Below, one piece after another: positions 36,119 through 44,700 of a stretch of DNA of 64,000 nucleotides. The position numbers and the translations under genes are program-made. Source of the stretch: Enterococcus rotai (GTDB lineage: Bacteria; Bacillota; Bacilli; Lactobacillales; Enterococcaceae); NCBI RefSeq assembly GCF_001465345.1, contig NZ_CP013655.1:2799235-2863234 (forward strand), given 5' to 3'. The notes below the pieces were generated by a model that had not been told where the DNA came from, searched no databases, and was given only the letters and a program-made list of their open reading frames with translations. How positions within the stretch are numbered: position 1 is the first letter of the stretch; the number at the start of each line of letters is the position of its first letter.

Positions 36119-39100
36119 ATGACAGATCAAAAACGAACGATTGAAAATGGCGGGACAACCTTCTCGTTTTTAGAAACAGGGGATTTATACGAAATTTTAA
36201 ATGGAACGATTATGATCAATCAGCTCCATGGTAATCGACTTGATGGTAGCTGTAACCAACTCTACTTAAGAGTGTATACTCAAAATGGTATTCAAACAGC
36301 ACCAATGATCGGTTCAAACGCAACAAGTACCTTTTATATCGATGAAAAACAAGCTACTTGGCAAGGAGAGTTTTTAGGGGTAGCGTATCAAGTAGAGTTT
36401 CAAATTGCAAAATCTGGTGTTTGGTTTTGGCAGGTGAGTTTAACTGGTTCTGGTCAAAAAGTAGATGTTATTTACGGACAAGATATTGGGAACGCCACAA
36501 AAGGGGCTGTTCGATCGAATGAAGCGTATATGTCACAATACGTGGATCATCATGTTTCAAAAGAAGCGGGTACGATTACGATCTCTTCTCGCCAAAATCA
36601 ACCGCAAGACGGTAATTTTCCAGTGATTGAACAAGGAAGTCTTAATTCGTTAGTAGCATTTTCAACAGATGGGTATCAATTTTTTGATCGTGACTATAAA
36701 GAGACGAATCAAGCAAAAGCCTTAAAACAAGATTTTTTGGCAAATGAAGTGTATCAATACGAGTTTGCTTATGTTGCGTTACAGACAGAAACTTATGATA
36801 TAAACCGTGAGGCAACGTCGATCGTTTTTTATGGCGCTCCAATCAAGAATCAACGGACAGTAATTGAACAACCGCTTGTTTCGAAAGCTGATATAAAAAA
36901 AGAGTATGATTCCTTGAATAGTCAAAACAATGCAGGACAAGGGAAAAATAGTGTAAAAACATTAGGGAAACCAATCATCGGGGCAACATTAACGGAACAA
37001 GAACTGCATGAACTATTTCTTAAACAAGAGCAAATTGAAACAATCGATGGAAAAATTGCCTCTTTCTTTACGAAAGATTATCATCACGTTGTGTTAAAAG
37101 AAAAGGAAGTCGCAATGGAACGAGCGCATGGTCATATTTTATTAAGCGGCACAGAATTAGATGTGGAGCATCCCGAATTAAGCACAACGGTTTACATGTA
37201 TGGTTTATTCAATTCACAAATTGTTTTAGGGAATACATCAATGAATAAATTGATGAGCAATAGTCGCAACTCATTAAATATTATGAAGCAATCAGGGCAA
37301 AGAATCTACCTCAAATCAGGGAAACAGTGGCGTATATTAACGATGCCATCCGCTTTTGAGATGGGATTAAATTCTGCTACGTGGTATTATAAATTAGAGA
37401 ATGATATACTTATTGTGAGAACGTTCACGTTATGTGATACAAAAGAAATCCGTACGGAAGTAACTAGCCAAAATGGGTTACACTATACCTTTGCTGTAAC
37501 GAATCAATTGGTGATGAATGCGGATGAAGAGGAACCGACAGTCAACATAACAAAAGTGGATGAACGGCTCAAAGTGACTGCAACAACAGATTCAGTCATC
37601 CACGAAGAATACCCAGATCTAACCTATTATTTTTCACTGGATAAACCTTTTGAGTTGACTGATGAGCGTCTTTTTTTATCAGGGGATTCTGAAAAAGTTT
37701 TGACCATCTTTGTCATAGAAGCGCAAGCAACGTTTTCGATGCAGATCCAAGCAAATCTGACAGCAGCTCCATTTCAAGTTATAAAGACTACTTATGCTAA
37801 GGAAAATGAGCAATTCTTAGGGTTTATAAATGGTTTGTTGAATCATTTTAAATTAACGCATGCCACTGAAGCGGTCGAATCAATGAATATTTTAGCTCGT
37901 TGGTATACACATAATATGTTAGTGCATTATCTTTCTCCTCATGGCTTAGAGCAATACGGAGGGGCGGCTTGGGGAACCAGAGATGTCTCTCAAGGACCAA
38001 CAGAATTTTTCTTAGCTGTCAATAAACCAGAGATTGTGGGTTCAATCATAAAAAATGTCTATGCCAATCAATTTAATGATGACGGAAATTGGCCTCAGTG
38101 GTTTATGTTTGATCGTTATGAAAAACAAAAAGCCGATGAAAGCCATGGTGATGTAATTGTTTGGCCGATGAAAATCGTAGCGGATTATTTAGCTAAAACC
38201 AAAAATTTTGACATTCTAGAAGAAAAAATACCATACACTGATCGAAAAACATTCCTAAAAACGGATGAGACAGTTTCCTTGTTTGATCATGTGAAAAAGG
38301 AAATTCACTATATTGAAGCCAACTTTCTAGAAGGAACGTATCTATCTTGCTATAGTGATGGTGACTGGGATGACACTTTACAACCTTATGATAATAAATT
38401 AAAAAAATATATGGCAAGTAGTTGGACCGTAGCTTTAACATATCAGGTAATTAAAAAATTAGCCCATTTGTTGATAGAAGTCGATAGTGCCTATGGAAAA
38501 CATTTAGAAGAACTGGCTGTAAACATAAAAAAGGATTTTGAAAAGTATCTGTTATCGACTGAAACTATTCCAGGTTTTGTTTATATGGAAGATCCAGATC
38601 ATGTAGAATTGATGATTCATCCAACGGATAAAAAAACAGGGATCCAATATCGTTTACTGCCAATGACTCGTAGTATGATTGCTGAAATACTAACGGCAGA
38701 GCAAGCCGAAAAGCATGTTGCAATCATTAAAGAACATTTACAGTTTCCCGACGGTGTTCGTCTGATGAACCGACCAGCTACTTATCGAGGTGGGGTGAGC
38801 ACTAACTTCAAACGGGCTGAACAATCAGCAAATTTTGGGCGGGAAATCGGGTTACAATATGTTCACGCACATATTCGCTTTACCGAAGCCATGGCAAAAC
38901 TTGGAAAAGGCGATGAAACATGGCAAGCATTGACAATTATTAACCCCATTCAGCTAAAAGATCATGTGGAAAATGCGGAAATTCGCCAAGCGAATGTCTA
39001 CTTTAGTAGCTCAGATGGTGATTTTAAAACGAGATATGATGCTCAAGCCCATTTTGATCAACTAAAAACGGGGCGTGTAGGTGTCAAAGGTGGTTGGCGT

Positions 39101-39424
39101 ATTTACTCTAGTGGTCCGGGAATCTATATAAATCAATTGTTGAGTAATGTATTAGGCATTCGAGAAGAGCAACAACAGGTAATTTTTGATCCGATTTTAC
39201 CAAAAGCATTAGATGGATTAGAAATGGTCTATCGTATAGCTGATAAGGATGTCCAGATTGTGTTTCATTTAGCTAGTCAAAAATCAGTAGTAGTTGCAAA
39301 TGGTCAAGAGCTGACTATAGAACGAGAACAAAATCCTTATCGTCAAGGCGGTTATATTGTGTCCCTTGAAGAGCTTGCGGCTTGTTTAGATGAGAAAGAA
39401 AATCAAATAGATATTTTTTGTTAG
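36119..39424 (+). CDS. GH94 phosphorylase, 1,2-beta-oligoglucan phosphorylase-like
   Basis: The 1101-residue protein has an N-terminal beta-sandwich, a linker and an alpha/alpha barrel with LEQYGGAAWGTRDVSQGP and the catalytic segment YSDGDWDDTLQP (general-acid Asp at about residue 747). A C-terminal cap contains GRVGVKGGWRIYSSGPGIYINQLL, typical of GH94 phosphorylases. Length and domain plan fit the roughly 1,100-residue 1,2-beta-oligoglucan phosphorylases rather than the 800-residue cellobiose phosphorylases. It would split beta-1,2-glucooligosaccharides with phosphate into alpha-glucose 1-phosphate. Specificity is inferred from size, motifs and operon. Confidence 0.82.
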   Translation: MTDQKRTIENGGTTFSFLETGDLYEILNGTIMINQLHGNRLDGSCNQLYLRVYTQNGIQTAPMIGSNATSTFYIDEKQATWQGEFLGVAYQVEFQIAKSGVWFWQVSLTGSGQKVDVIYGQDIGNATKGAVRSNEAYMSQYVDHHVSKEAGTITISSRQNQPQDGNFPVIEQGSLNSLVAFSTDGYQFFDRDYKETNQAKALKQDFLANEVYQYEFAYVALQTETYDINREATSIVFYGAPIKNQRTVIEQPLVSKADIKKEYDSLNSQNNAGQGKNSVKTLGKPIIGATLTEQELHELFLKQEQIETIDGKIASFFTKDYHHVVLKEKEVAMERAHGHILLSGTELDVEHPELSTTVYMYGLFNSQIVLGNTSMNKLMSNSRNSLNIMKQSGQRIYLKSGKQWRILTMPSAFEMGLNSATWYYKLENDILIVRTFTLCDTKEIRTEVTSQNGLHYTFAVTNQLVMNADEEEPTVNITKVDERLKVTATTDSVIHEEYPDLTYYFSLDKPFELTDERLFLSGDSEKVLTIFVIEAQATFSMQIQANLTAAPFQVIKTTYAKENEQFLGFINGLLNHFKLTHATEAVESMNILARWYTHNMLVHYLSPHGLEQYGGAAWGTRDVSQGPTEFFLAVNKPEIVGSIIKNVYANQFNDDGNWPQWFMFDRYEKQKADESHGDVIVWPMKIVADYLAKTKNFDILEEKIPYTDRKTFLKTDETVSLFDHVKKEIHYIEANFLEGTYLSCYSDGDWDDTLQPYDNKLKKYMASSWTVALTYQVIKKLAHLLIEVDSAYGKHLEELAVNIKKDFEKYLLSTETIPGFVYMEDPDHVELMIHPTDKKTGIQYRLLPMTRSMIAEILTAEQAEKHVAIIKEHLQFPDGVRLMNRPATYRGGVSTNFKRAEQSANFGREIGLQYVHAHIRFTEAMAKLGKGDETWQALTIINPIQLKDHVENAEIRQANVYFSSSDGDFKTRYDAQAHFDQLKTGRVGVKGGWRIYSSGPGIYINQLLSNVLGIREEQQQVIFDPILPKALDGLEMVYRIADKDVQIVFHLASQKSVVVANGQELTIEREQNPYRQGGYIVSLEELAACLDEKENQIDIFC

Positions 39425-39437
39425 GAGATGAGCATTC

Positions 39438-40409
39438 ATGGTAGGAATTAAAGAAATTGCAAAAAAAGCAGGGGTGTCGATTTCAACTGTTTCTTATGCA
39501 TTAAATGGCAGTCCAAAAGTTACTGAAGCAACTCGAGCAAGAATCCAAGCGATTGCAGATGAATTGGACTATGTTCCTAACATGGCTGCTCGTACGTTAA
39601 AAAGACAGCAAACAAATATAATCGGTGTGTATCTTGCTGATTACGGCGGTAGTTTTTATGGCGAACTGTTAGATGGTATCAAAAAGGGCTTAGAAGCTCA
39701 AAATTTTGAAATGATTGTTTGTAGCGGGAATAAATCACATTTATTTATTCCTGAACGAATGATAGATGGCGCAATCGTTTTAGATTGGACTTTTAAGAAT
39801 AAGGAAATTGAGCAATATGCGGATCGAGGTCACTTTTTGGTGATTTTAGATCGGTTGATTACGCATAAAAATGTGCGTAAGGTGCTACTTGACAATCGAG
39901 GCGGCGCGACTTTAGCGATTGAAAAAGCAGTTGCTTGTCAAACAGAAAAATTATATTTGATTACTGGTCCAGAAAAGAGCTATGACGGTCAAGAACGTTT
40001 GAGTGCTAGTATCAAAGAACTAGAACGGTTTAATATAGATCACGAGATCATTTCAGGTGACTTTACCGAACCTTCAGGCTACCGAGCAGCGAAAGAAATC
40101 ATGGTAAAAGAACCAACATTTCCACTGGATATTTTCGCATTGAATGATGAAATGGCGATTGGTGTCTATAAATATTTTAAAGAAACACCGTATGAAATTG
40201 GTAAGGAGATCCGCTTGATTGGCTTTGATAACATTGATATCAGCGCTTTTATTCAACCGAGATTAGCGACCATATCTTATTCTAAACACCGTTGGGGCAT
40301 GTTAGCAGCAGAAAAGATCATTCAGTTGATTACAGGAGAAGAAACAGAGGATGACCATATCTACACTAGTTTTATCGATGGTTCTTCATTTCCTGAAAAT
40401 GAGCAATAA
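39438..40409 (+). CDS. LacI-family repressor of the beta-glucoside operon
   Basis: The 323-residue regulator has the LacI helix-turn-helix (GIKEIAKKAGVSISTVSYALNGSPKVTEATRARI) with hinge YVPNMAARTLKR and a periplasmic-binding-protein-like effector domain. It is the last gene of the operon, 13 bp after the phosphorylase, and probably binds the two GAAACGTTTC operators at 30654 and 30769. Autoregulated by position. Confidence 0.92.
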   Translation: MVGIKEIAKKAGVSISTVSYALNGSPKVTEATRARIQAIADELDYVPNMAARTLKRQQTNIIGVYLADYGGSFYGELLDGIKKGLEAQNFEMIVCSGNKSHLFIPERMIDGAIVLDWTFKNKEIEQYADRGHFLVILDRLITHKNVRKVLLDNRGGATLAIEKAVACQTEKLYLITGPEKSYDGQERLSASIKELERFNIDHEIISGDFTEPSGYRAAKEIMVKEPTFPLDIFALNDEMAIGVYKYFKETPYEIGKEIRLIGFDNIDISAFIQPRLATISYSKHRWGMLAAEKIIQLITGEETEDDHIYTSFIDGSSFPENEQ

Positions 40410-40470
40410 AAAACGATATTTTTATAGAGAGATGACGAAATTAGGATAACAGTTTAGTCGTTTTTAGGGT

Positions 40471-40512
40471 GTGAGCCAAAAGTGATGTTGACTTTTGGTT
40501 CACATCTATTTT
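40471..40512 (+). terminator. Terminator of the beta-glucoside operon
   Basis: GTGAGCCAAAAGT pairs with ACTTTTGGTTCAC (one G-T) around GATGTTG and is followed by a T-run. Its apex resembles hairpins at 42070 and 59030. Confidence 0.85.
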
Positions 40513-40534
40513 TTTATTAATTATTTTTAAACAG

Positions 40535-40563
40535 TTGTAAAGTTAAGTGTTTTGGTTTAAACT
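40535..40563 (+). promoter_or_regulatory. Predicted promoter of the marR gene
   Basis: TTGTAA (40535-40540), 17-bp spacer, TAAACT (40558-40563), 21 bp before the start codon. Confidence 0.5.
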
Positions 40564-40584
40564 ATTGTGGTAGAGGTGATAAGG

Positions 40585-41007
40585 ATGAGTACAAATCGAG
40601 ATGGCCTAGCGGAAAAAGTTTATACGTTGGGGATTTTACAACAAAAATACGTTGTTGCAAGATTAAAAGCATTGCAATTAAATAGTTTACAAGCCCGTAG
40701 CCTTAGCTATATATCTATTCATCCTGGGACGATCCAACGGGAATTAGCAGATTATCTTGGTAAAAAACAAGCAACGGTTACCAATATTTTAAAAGGGTTA
40801 GAAGAGCGAAAAATGGTTTATCGTGAAATCCCTAAAAGTAATGAGCGACAGAAAAATATCTTTCTTACAGCGGAAGGCGAGCAGCTAGTGAAGCAAGTGA
40901 ATCTTATTTTTGAACAGTTGGATCAGAAAGTTCGAAATGGGTTGACTGAAAAAGAACAAGAGCAACTAGAGGTCAACTTGTCTAAGGCTAAGCAGAACTT
41001 TGACTAG
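40585..41007 (+). CDS. MarR-family transcriptional regulator
   Basis: The 140-residue winged-helix protein shows the MarR core: LNSLQARSLSYISIHPGTIQRELADYLGKKQATVTNILKGLEERKMVYREI and the wing SNERQKNIFLTAEGEQLV. ATG 40585 follows GAGGTGATAAGG; the GTG at 40567 lies upstream of that site. The CorA-like gene downstream has its own leader, so the target is unclear. Confidence 0.88.
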   Translation: MSTNRDGLAEKVYTLGILQQKYVVARLKALQLNSLQARSLSYISIHPGTIQRELADYLGKKQATVTNILKGLEERKMVYREIPKSNERQKNIFLTAEGEQLVKQVNLIFEQLDQKVRNGLTEKEQEQLEVNLSKAKQNFD

Positions 41008-41039
41008 TATGAAACACTATTTTTTATAAATTAAATTAA

Positions 41040-41137
41040 AGGAGCTTGTTCAGAGTTTCCCTTGAAATTCTGGGTAAAAAGGGCAAAGTACATTGGGTAC
41101 GTATCGTATCTAGCCTTTAAAAGATGGAGGTTTTTTT
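41040..41137 (+). other. Structured leader upstream of the CorA-like gene
   Basis: CAGAGTTTC-CCTT-GAAATTCTG forms a 9-bp hairpin (41051-41072, one G-T). AAAGGGC may pair with GCCTTT further on, and the region ends with AGATGGAGG, which includes the ribosome site, and a T-run. It does not match the M-box consensus I know. Possible cis-regulator of the transporter; unproven. Confidence 0.35.
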
Positions 41138-42043
41138 ATGATAACAGAGAAAAAATTCGCTAATGGTGAAAATATTTGGATCAATATTAATTCAGATCAG
41201 GTAGCAACAGATTCTGATTTATATAAACAATATGAGATTGACACTGAAATTATTTCGTATGCATTAGATAAAAATGAACGGGCTCGTATTGAATATGATA
41301 GCGAATTAGAAACCTTTATTTTAATTTATAATGTTCCGAGAAAAGGGAAGAGTAACAATCATTACGAAGCGATCCCAATGACCTTTTTGATCAAAGATAA
41401 ACGAATGTTGACCATAACCAACAGTGAAAATATGTATATTATTCAGTATATGGAGAAGTATCTAGAAAAAAATACAGACGTATCGATTTTTAAGTTCCTT
41501 TTTTCTAGCTTATTTATTATTACAGATAAATTTTTCCCTGTAATCGAAGCAATGGATCGAGAGCGAAATCATATCAATACTATGCTGAAAGAGAAAACGA
41601 CTAAAACAAATTTACTGGCTTTATCAGATGTTGAAACAGGGGTTGCGTACTTTATGTCCGCGACAAAGCAAAATGCTGTTTTATTGGATCAAATAAAAAC
41701 GAATGTGATTTTTCAAAACCTAAATGATATTGAAAAGGAACAATTGGAAGATACACAGATTGAAGCGAGACAGTTAGTTGAAATGGCTCAGTTAACTTCC
41801 CAAGTTTTACAGCAATTATCAGGTACTTATAATAATATTTTGAATAACAATCTAAATGATACGATGAAAATTTTGACGATTCTCTCTATTTTATTAACGA
41901 TACCAACAATCGTCACTGGTTTTTTCGGGATGAATATGCCATTGCCTTTAGAACATAATATTTTAGGTTGGGTGATTGCGATCGGGATTAGTTTGATTGG
42001 TTGGTTTGGCTTGTCCTTTATTTTACGACTTATTTTAAAATAA
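41138..42043 (+). CDS. CorA-family divalent cation (Mg2+) transporter
   Basis: The 301-residue protein has a large N-terminal cytoplasmic domain, a long stalk helix (about residues 150-250) and two C-terminal membrane helices joined by the signature loop GFFGMNMPLPLE (the GMN motif). That arrangement defines CorA-type Mg2+/Co2+ channels. GATGGAGG precedes the ATG. Monocistronic, ending at a strong hairpin. Confidence 0.92.
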   Translation: MITEKKFANGENIWININSDQVATDSDLYKQYEIDTEIISYALDKNERARIEYDSELETFILIYNVPRKGKSNNHYEAIPMTFLIKDKRMLTITNSENMYIIQYMEKYLEKNTDVSIFKFLFSSLFIITDKFFPVIEAMDRERNHINTMLKEKTTKTNLLALSDVETGVAYFMSATKQNAVLLDQIKTNVIFQNLNDIEKEQLEDTQIEARQLVEMAQLTSQVLQQLSGTYNNILNNNLNDTMKILTILSILLTIPTIVTGFFGMNMPLPLEHNILGWVIAIGISLIGWFGLSFILRLILK

Positions 42044-42069
42044 CATGACATAACTGTATATTCCTACTT

Positions 42070-42112
42070 AGGAGCTGAAATAAAAGTGATCTTTACTTTT
42101 GTTTCAGCTCCT
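42070..42112. terminator. Terminator of the CorA-like gene
   Basis: An 18-bp stem (AGGAGCTGAAATAAAAGT with ACTTTTGTTTCAGCTCCT, one G-T pair) around GATCTTT. The T-run after it is short (CTTTAA). Confidence 0.75.
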
Positions 42113-42156
42113 TTAACATATAGTTCTAAATAAAAAAATAACCTTCTAAATACTCA

Positions 42157-42176
42157 CTTCCACATTAATGTGGAAG
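42157..42176 (+). promoter_or_regulatory. Candidate activator site of the PTS operon
   Basis: CTTCCACATTAATGTGGAAG is a perfect 20-bp palindrome ending 10 bp upstream of the predicted -35 box. This is the usual place for a PRD-type activator such as MtlR/ManR. No T-run follows, so it is not a terminator. Confidence 0.6.
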
Positions 42177-42186
42177 CAGAAGATGA

Positions 42187-42215
42187 TTTACTATCGGACA
42201 AATTATTCGTATACT
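42187..42215 (+). promoter_or_regulatory. Predicted promoter of the PTS operon
   Basis: TTTACT (42187-42192), 17-bp spacer, TATACT (42210-42215), 35 bp before the regulator's start. Confidence 0.55.
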
Positions 42216-42223
42216 TCAATTAT

Positions 42224-42237
42224 GGAAAGCGCTTTCC
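42224..42237 (+). promoter_or_regulatory. cre site of the PTS operon
   Basis: GGAAAGCGCTTTCC is a perfect palindrome matching the catabolite-responsive element core. It sits over the predicted transcription start and directly before the GGAGGTG ribosome site. Confidence 0.6.
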
Positions 42238-42250
42238 GGAGGTGTGGCAA

Positions 42251-44224
42251 ATGAACAAACTGACAAAAAGAGAAAATGAGTTGATTCGCTTACTCTTGTT
42301 TCAACAGGAGTATCAAGCAACAAGTTTTTTCAGTAAGGAATTATCAGTATCGAATAAGACGATTTATAATGACTTGCAAAATATTGAAGAGTATCTTGCA
42401 GAAAATGACTTAACGGTCGATCGAGTTCCAAGAAAAGGGCTATATTTAGTAGGATCTAGAGCAGCAAAAGAACGGCTCAAAGGATATCTGTTACAAGAAA
42501 GTATCACTATTTTAGAAGATGAAGTATTTTCACCAGCGTATCGACAATTGATTATGCTATCCGAGATTTTACTTTTTGATGAAAGATTGACCTATGATGT
42601 GTATGCAAAACGATTTTTAGTTAGTAAACAATCAATCAAAAAAGACATGGACGAGGTTCTAGACTATTTAAATAGCAGTGGACTAAATAAATTAAAAAAT
42701 CGTAATGTACCCACGTTTGAAAAGGAAACCCACATTCAAAAAGTTTATAAAAAGTATTTGGTTCGTTATAGCAAGAAATACCACCCGCAAGCAGAGAGAA
42801 GACAAAATGATCGTTTTTCATTTTTCTCAGAAATCTTTGAGCCAACGATTATGCAACATGTATTCGGTTTTATTGAAAAAATAATGCTGCATACGGGGAA
42901 AACTCTGAATGATTATTTTGTTTATTCGTTAAAGTTATCCTTAGTGATCTTTTTGACTCGGCTTAAAGCGGGACATCATGTAGAAGAGCAGAATGAATTT
43001 GTTTTTAAAGACTTACAGAAAATGCAGCTTTATATGGTTGCGCTAAATTTTTCTGAAGAAATGAATCAAGAAATGAACTGCATTTTTTATAAACCAGATA
43101 TTCAATATTTATGCTCATTATTATTAGCACATGGTGTTGTCCCTGGGATGATCGATCTGCCGGTCGATGAAAAAATTCACCAAGTGACCAGTGCGTTGAT
43201 CAAAGAGATGGCCCATTTACTTGATGTAAAAGTGGATGAAGATGAACAGTTATTTCATTCGTTGCTTGCTCATATCATGCCAATGATTCATAGATTGAAA
43301 AATGATATCTATGTGCGAAACCCACTTAAAGAAAATATTAAAAAGCAGTATACAACGATGTTTACACTCACGCAATACGCAGCAGCTGTCTTTGAAAAAT
43401 ACGACAATTTATTCTTAAACGAAGATGAAGTTTCCTTTTTGACGATTCATTTTCAAATTGCCTTTGAGAAAATTCAGTTAACTAAACATGTATTGATTGT
43501 TTGTGGTAATGGTTTAGCGACATCAGAATTGATTTTTAATCGGATCAAACAGAACTTACCTGCAAGTGTTATTGTAGAAATTGCTTCAGAAAAGCAATTA
43601 TTGGGCAATCCAATCGATGACGTTGATTTGATCATAGCAGCGGTTCCGCTCGAGGTATCAGGGATCCCGATTCTTCATGTTTCGGCGTTACCCACAGCTG
43701 AAGAGGTTTCAATGATCGCAACCTATTTATCTACAATCAGCGAGAATGAAAAAACATTTACGTATTCAAAAGAAATAAAAACAGTTTCTTTAGGACGGTT
43801 TATTGATCGAAATTTAATCTTCTTACATCAGGAGTTTGAGAAAAAAGAGGATATTTTAACCTTTTTAATTGAGCAATACCAAGATTTAGGGTTGGTAAAT
43901 GATGGATTTGAAGAAGCTATTTTACAAAGAGAAGCGCTTGGTAATACTAGTATTGTCAGTGGCGTAGCAATTCCTCATGGAGCACCAGAGACGGTTAAAG
44001 AAACACGACTAGCTTTTATGACGACGAACAAAGCTGTTGAATGGGGCGTCAATCAGGTTCGGTTGATTGTCATGATTGCTATTGCTGAAAAAGATATGAC
44101 GATCGCCAAAGACTTAGTTTCCGTTTTATATGACATGATCGACTCTAAAGAGAGAGTGGAAAGAATTATTGACAGTCAAGAGATTGAAGAATTAATGCGT
44201 TGTTTGAGCAGGAGGGAATGTTGA
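42251..44224 (+). CDS. PRD-containing PTS-regulated transcriptional activator (MtlR/ManR type)
   Basis: The 657-residue protein has two N-terminal HTH domains (MNKLTKRENELIRLLL, then SKELSVSNKTIYNDLQNIEEYL), two PRDs, a GatB-like EIIB domain with the phosphocysteine in VLIVCGNGLATSEL (about residue 418) and a C-terminal EIIA domain with the active His in SGVAIPHGAPE. Phosphorylation by the PTS would set its activity. ATG 42251 follows GGAGGTG; an upstream frame from 42170 overlaps the promoter. It heads the operon it presumably activates. Confidence 0.92.
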   Translation: MNKLTKRENELIRLLLFQQEYQATSFFSKELSVSNKTIYNDLQNIEEYLAENDLTVDRVPRKGLYLVGSRAAKERLKGYLLQESITILEDEVFSPAYRQLIMLSEILLFDERLTYDVYAKRFLVSKQSIKKDMDEVLDYLNSSGLNKLKNRNVPTFEKETHIQKVYKKYLVRYSKKYHPQAERRQNDRFSFFSEIFEPTIMQHVFGFIEKIMLHTGKTLNDYFVYSLKLSLVIFLTRLKAGHHVEEQNEFVFKDLQKMQLYMVALNFSEEMNQEMNCIFYKPDIQYLCSLLLAHGVVPGMIDLPVDEKIHQVTSALIKEMAHLLDVKVDEDEQLFHSLLAHIMPMIHRLKNDIYVRNPLKENIKKQYTTMFTLTQYAAAVFEKYDNLFLNEDEVSFLTIHFQIAFEKIQLTKHVLIVCGNGLATSELIFNRIKQNLPASVIVEIASEKQLLGNPIDDVDLIIAAVPLEVSGIPILHVSALPTAEEVSMIATYLSTISENEKTFTYSKEIKTVSLGRFIDRNLIFLHQEFEKKEDILTFLIEQYQDLGLVNDGFEEAILQREALGNTSIVSGVAIPHGAPETVKETRLAFMTTNKAVEWGVNQVRLIVMIAIAEKDMTIAKDLVSVLYDMIDSKERVERIIDSQEIEELMRCLSRREC

Positions 44225-44682
44225 AGATGTATTTTGATAGTGAAATTGCTGAATTTCAGGTGGAAGTAAAAGATAGAAATGACGCTTTGCAACGATTGAC
44301 AGAGCAATTAGGGGCTAAACGGTTTATTACAAATGATTTTCTTGAACATATTATTGAAAGAGAAGAAAAATTTCCAACGGGTCTTCCTGTTCACACGATC
44401 GGTGTTGCCATACCCCACACAGATAGTGAGTATGTAAAAAAATCCCAAATTGCCTTTATGTCTTTAAAAGAACCAGTTACTTTTTTTGAAATGGGTACCA
44501 ATGACAAGCCAGTCGACGTTCATATGATTTTTATGTTGGCTTTAAAAGAACCTCATGAACAATTAGAAATGTTGCAAAAGTTAATTAGTATGATTCAAGA
44601 ACAAGCAATCATGGAGCGCTTATATCAGTGTCAAACGAAAGCAGAATTTATTCAGATAATTCATCATGTTGGCTTAGCCTAA
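44221..44682 (+). CDS. PTS galactitol-type EIIA component
   Basis: The 153-residue protein is a mannitol/fructose-fold EIIA with the phosphorylated His in HTIGVAIPHTDSEYV and downstream VHMIFMLALKEPHEQLEML. TTG 44221 overlaps the regulator's stop and lies 5 nt from AGGAGGG; ATG 44227 (11 nt away) is an alternative. It passes phosphate from HPr to the EIIB encoded at 46056. Confidence 0.88.
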   Translation: MKMYFDSEIAEFQVEVKDRNDALQRLTEQLGAKRFITNDFLEHIIEREEKFPTGLPVHTIGVAIPHTDSEYVKKSQIAFMSLKEPVTFFEMGTNDKPVDVHMIFMLALKEPHEQLEMLQKLISMIQEQAIMERLYQCQTKAEFIQIIHHVGLA

Positions 44683-44700
44683 AGAAATGGGGGAAATGAT

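Noticed and set aside
42170..42250. 27-codon N-terminal extension of the PTS regulator
   Set aside because: It would begin inside the palindrome and run through promoter and cre; ATG 42251 has a strong ribosome site.
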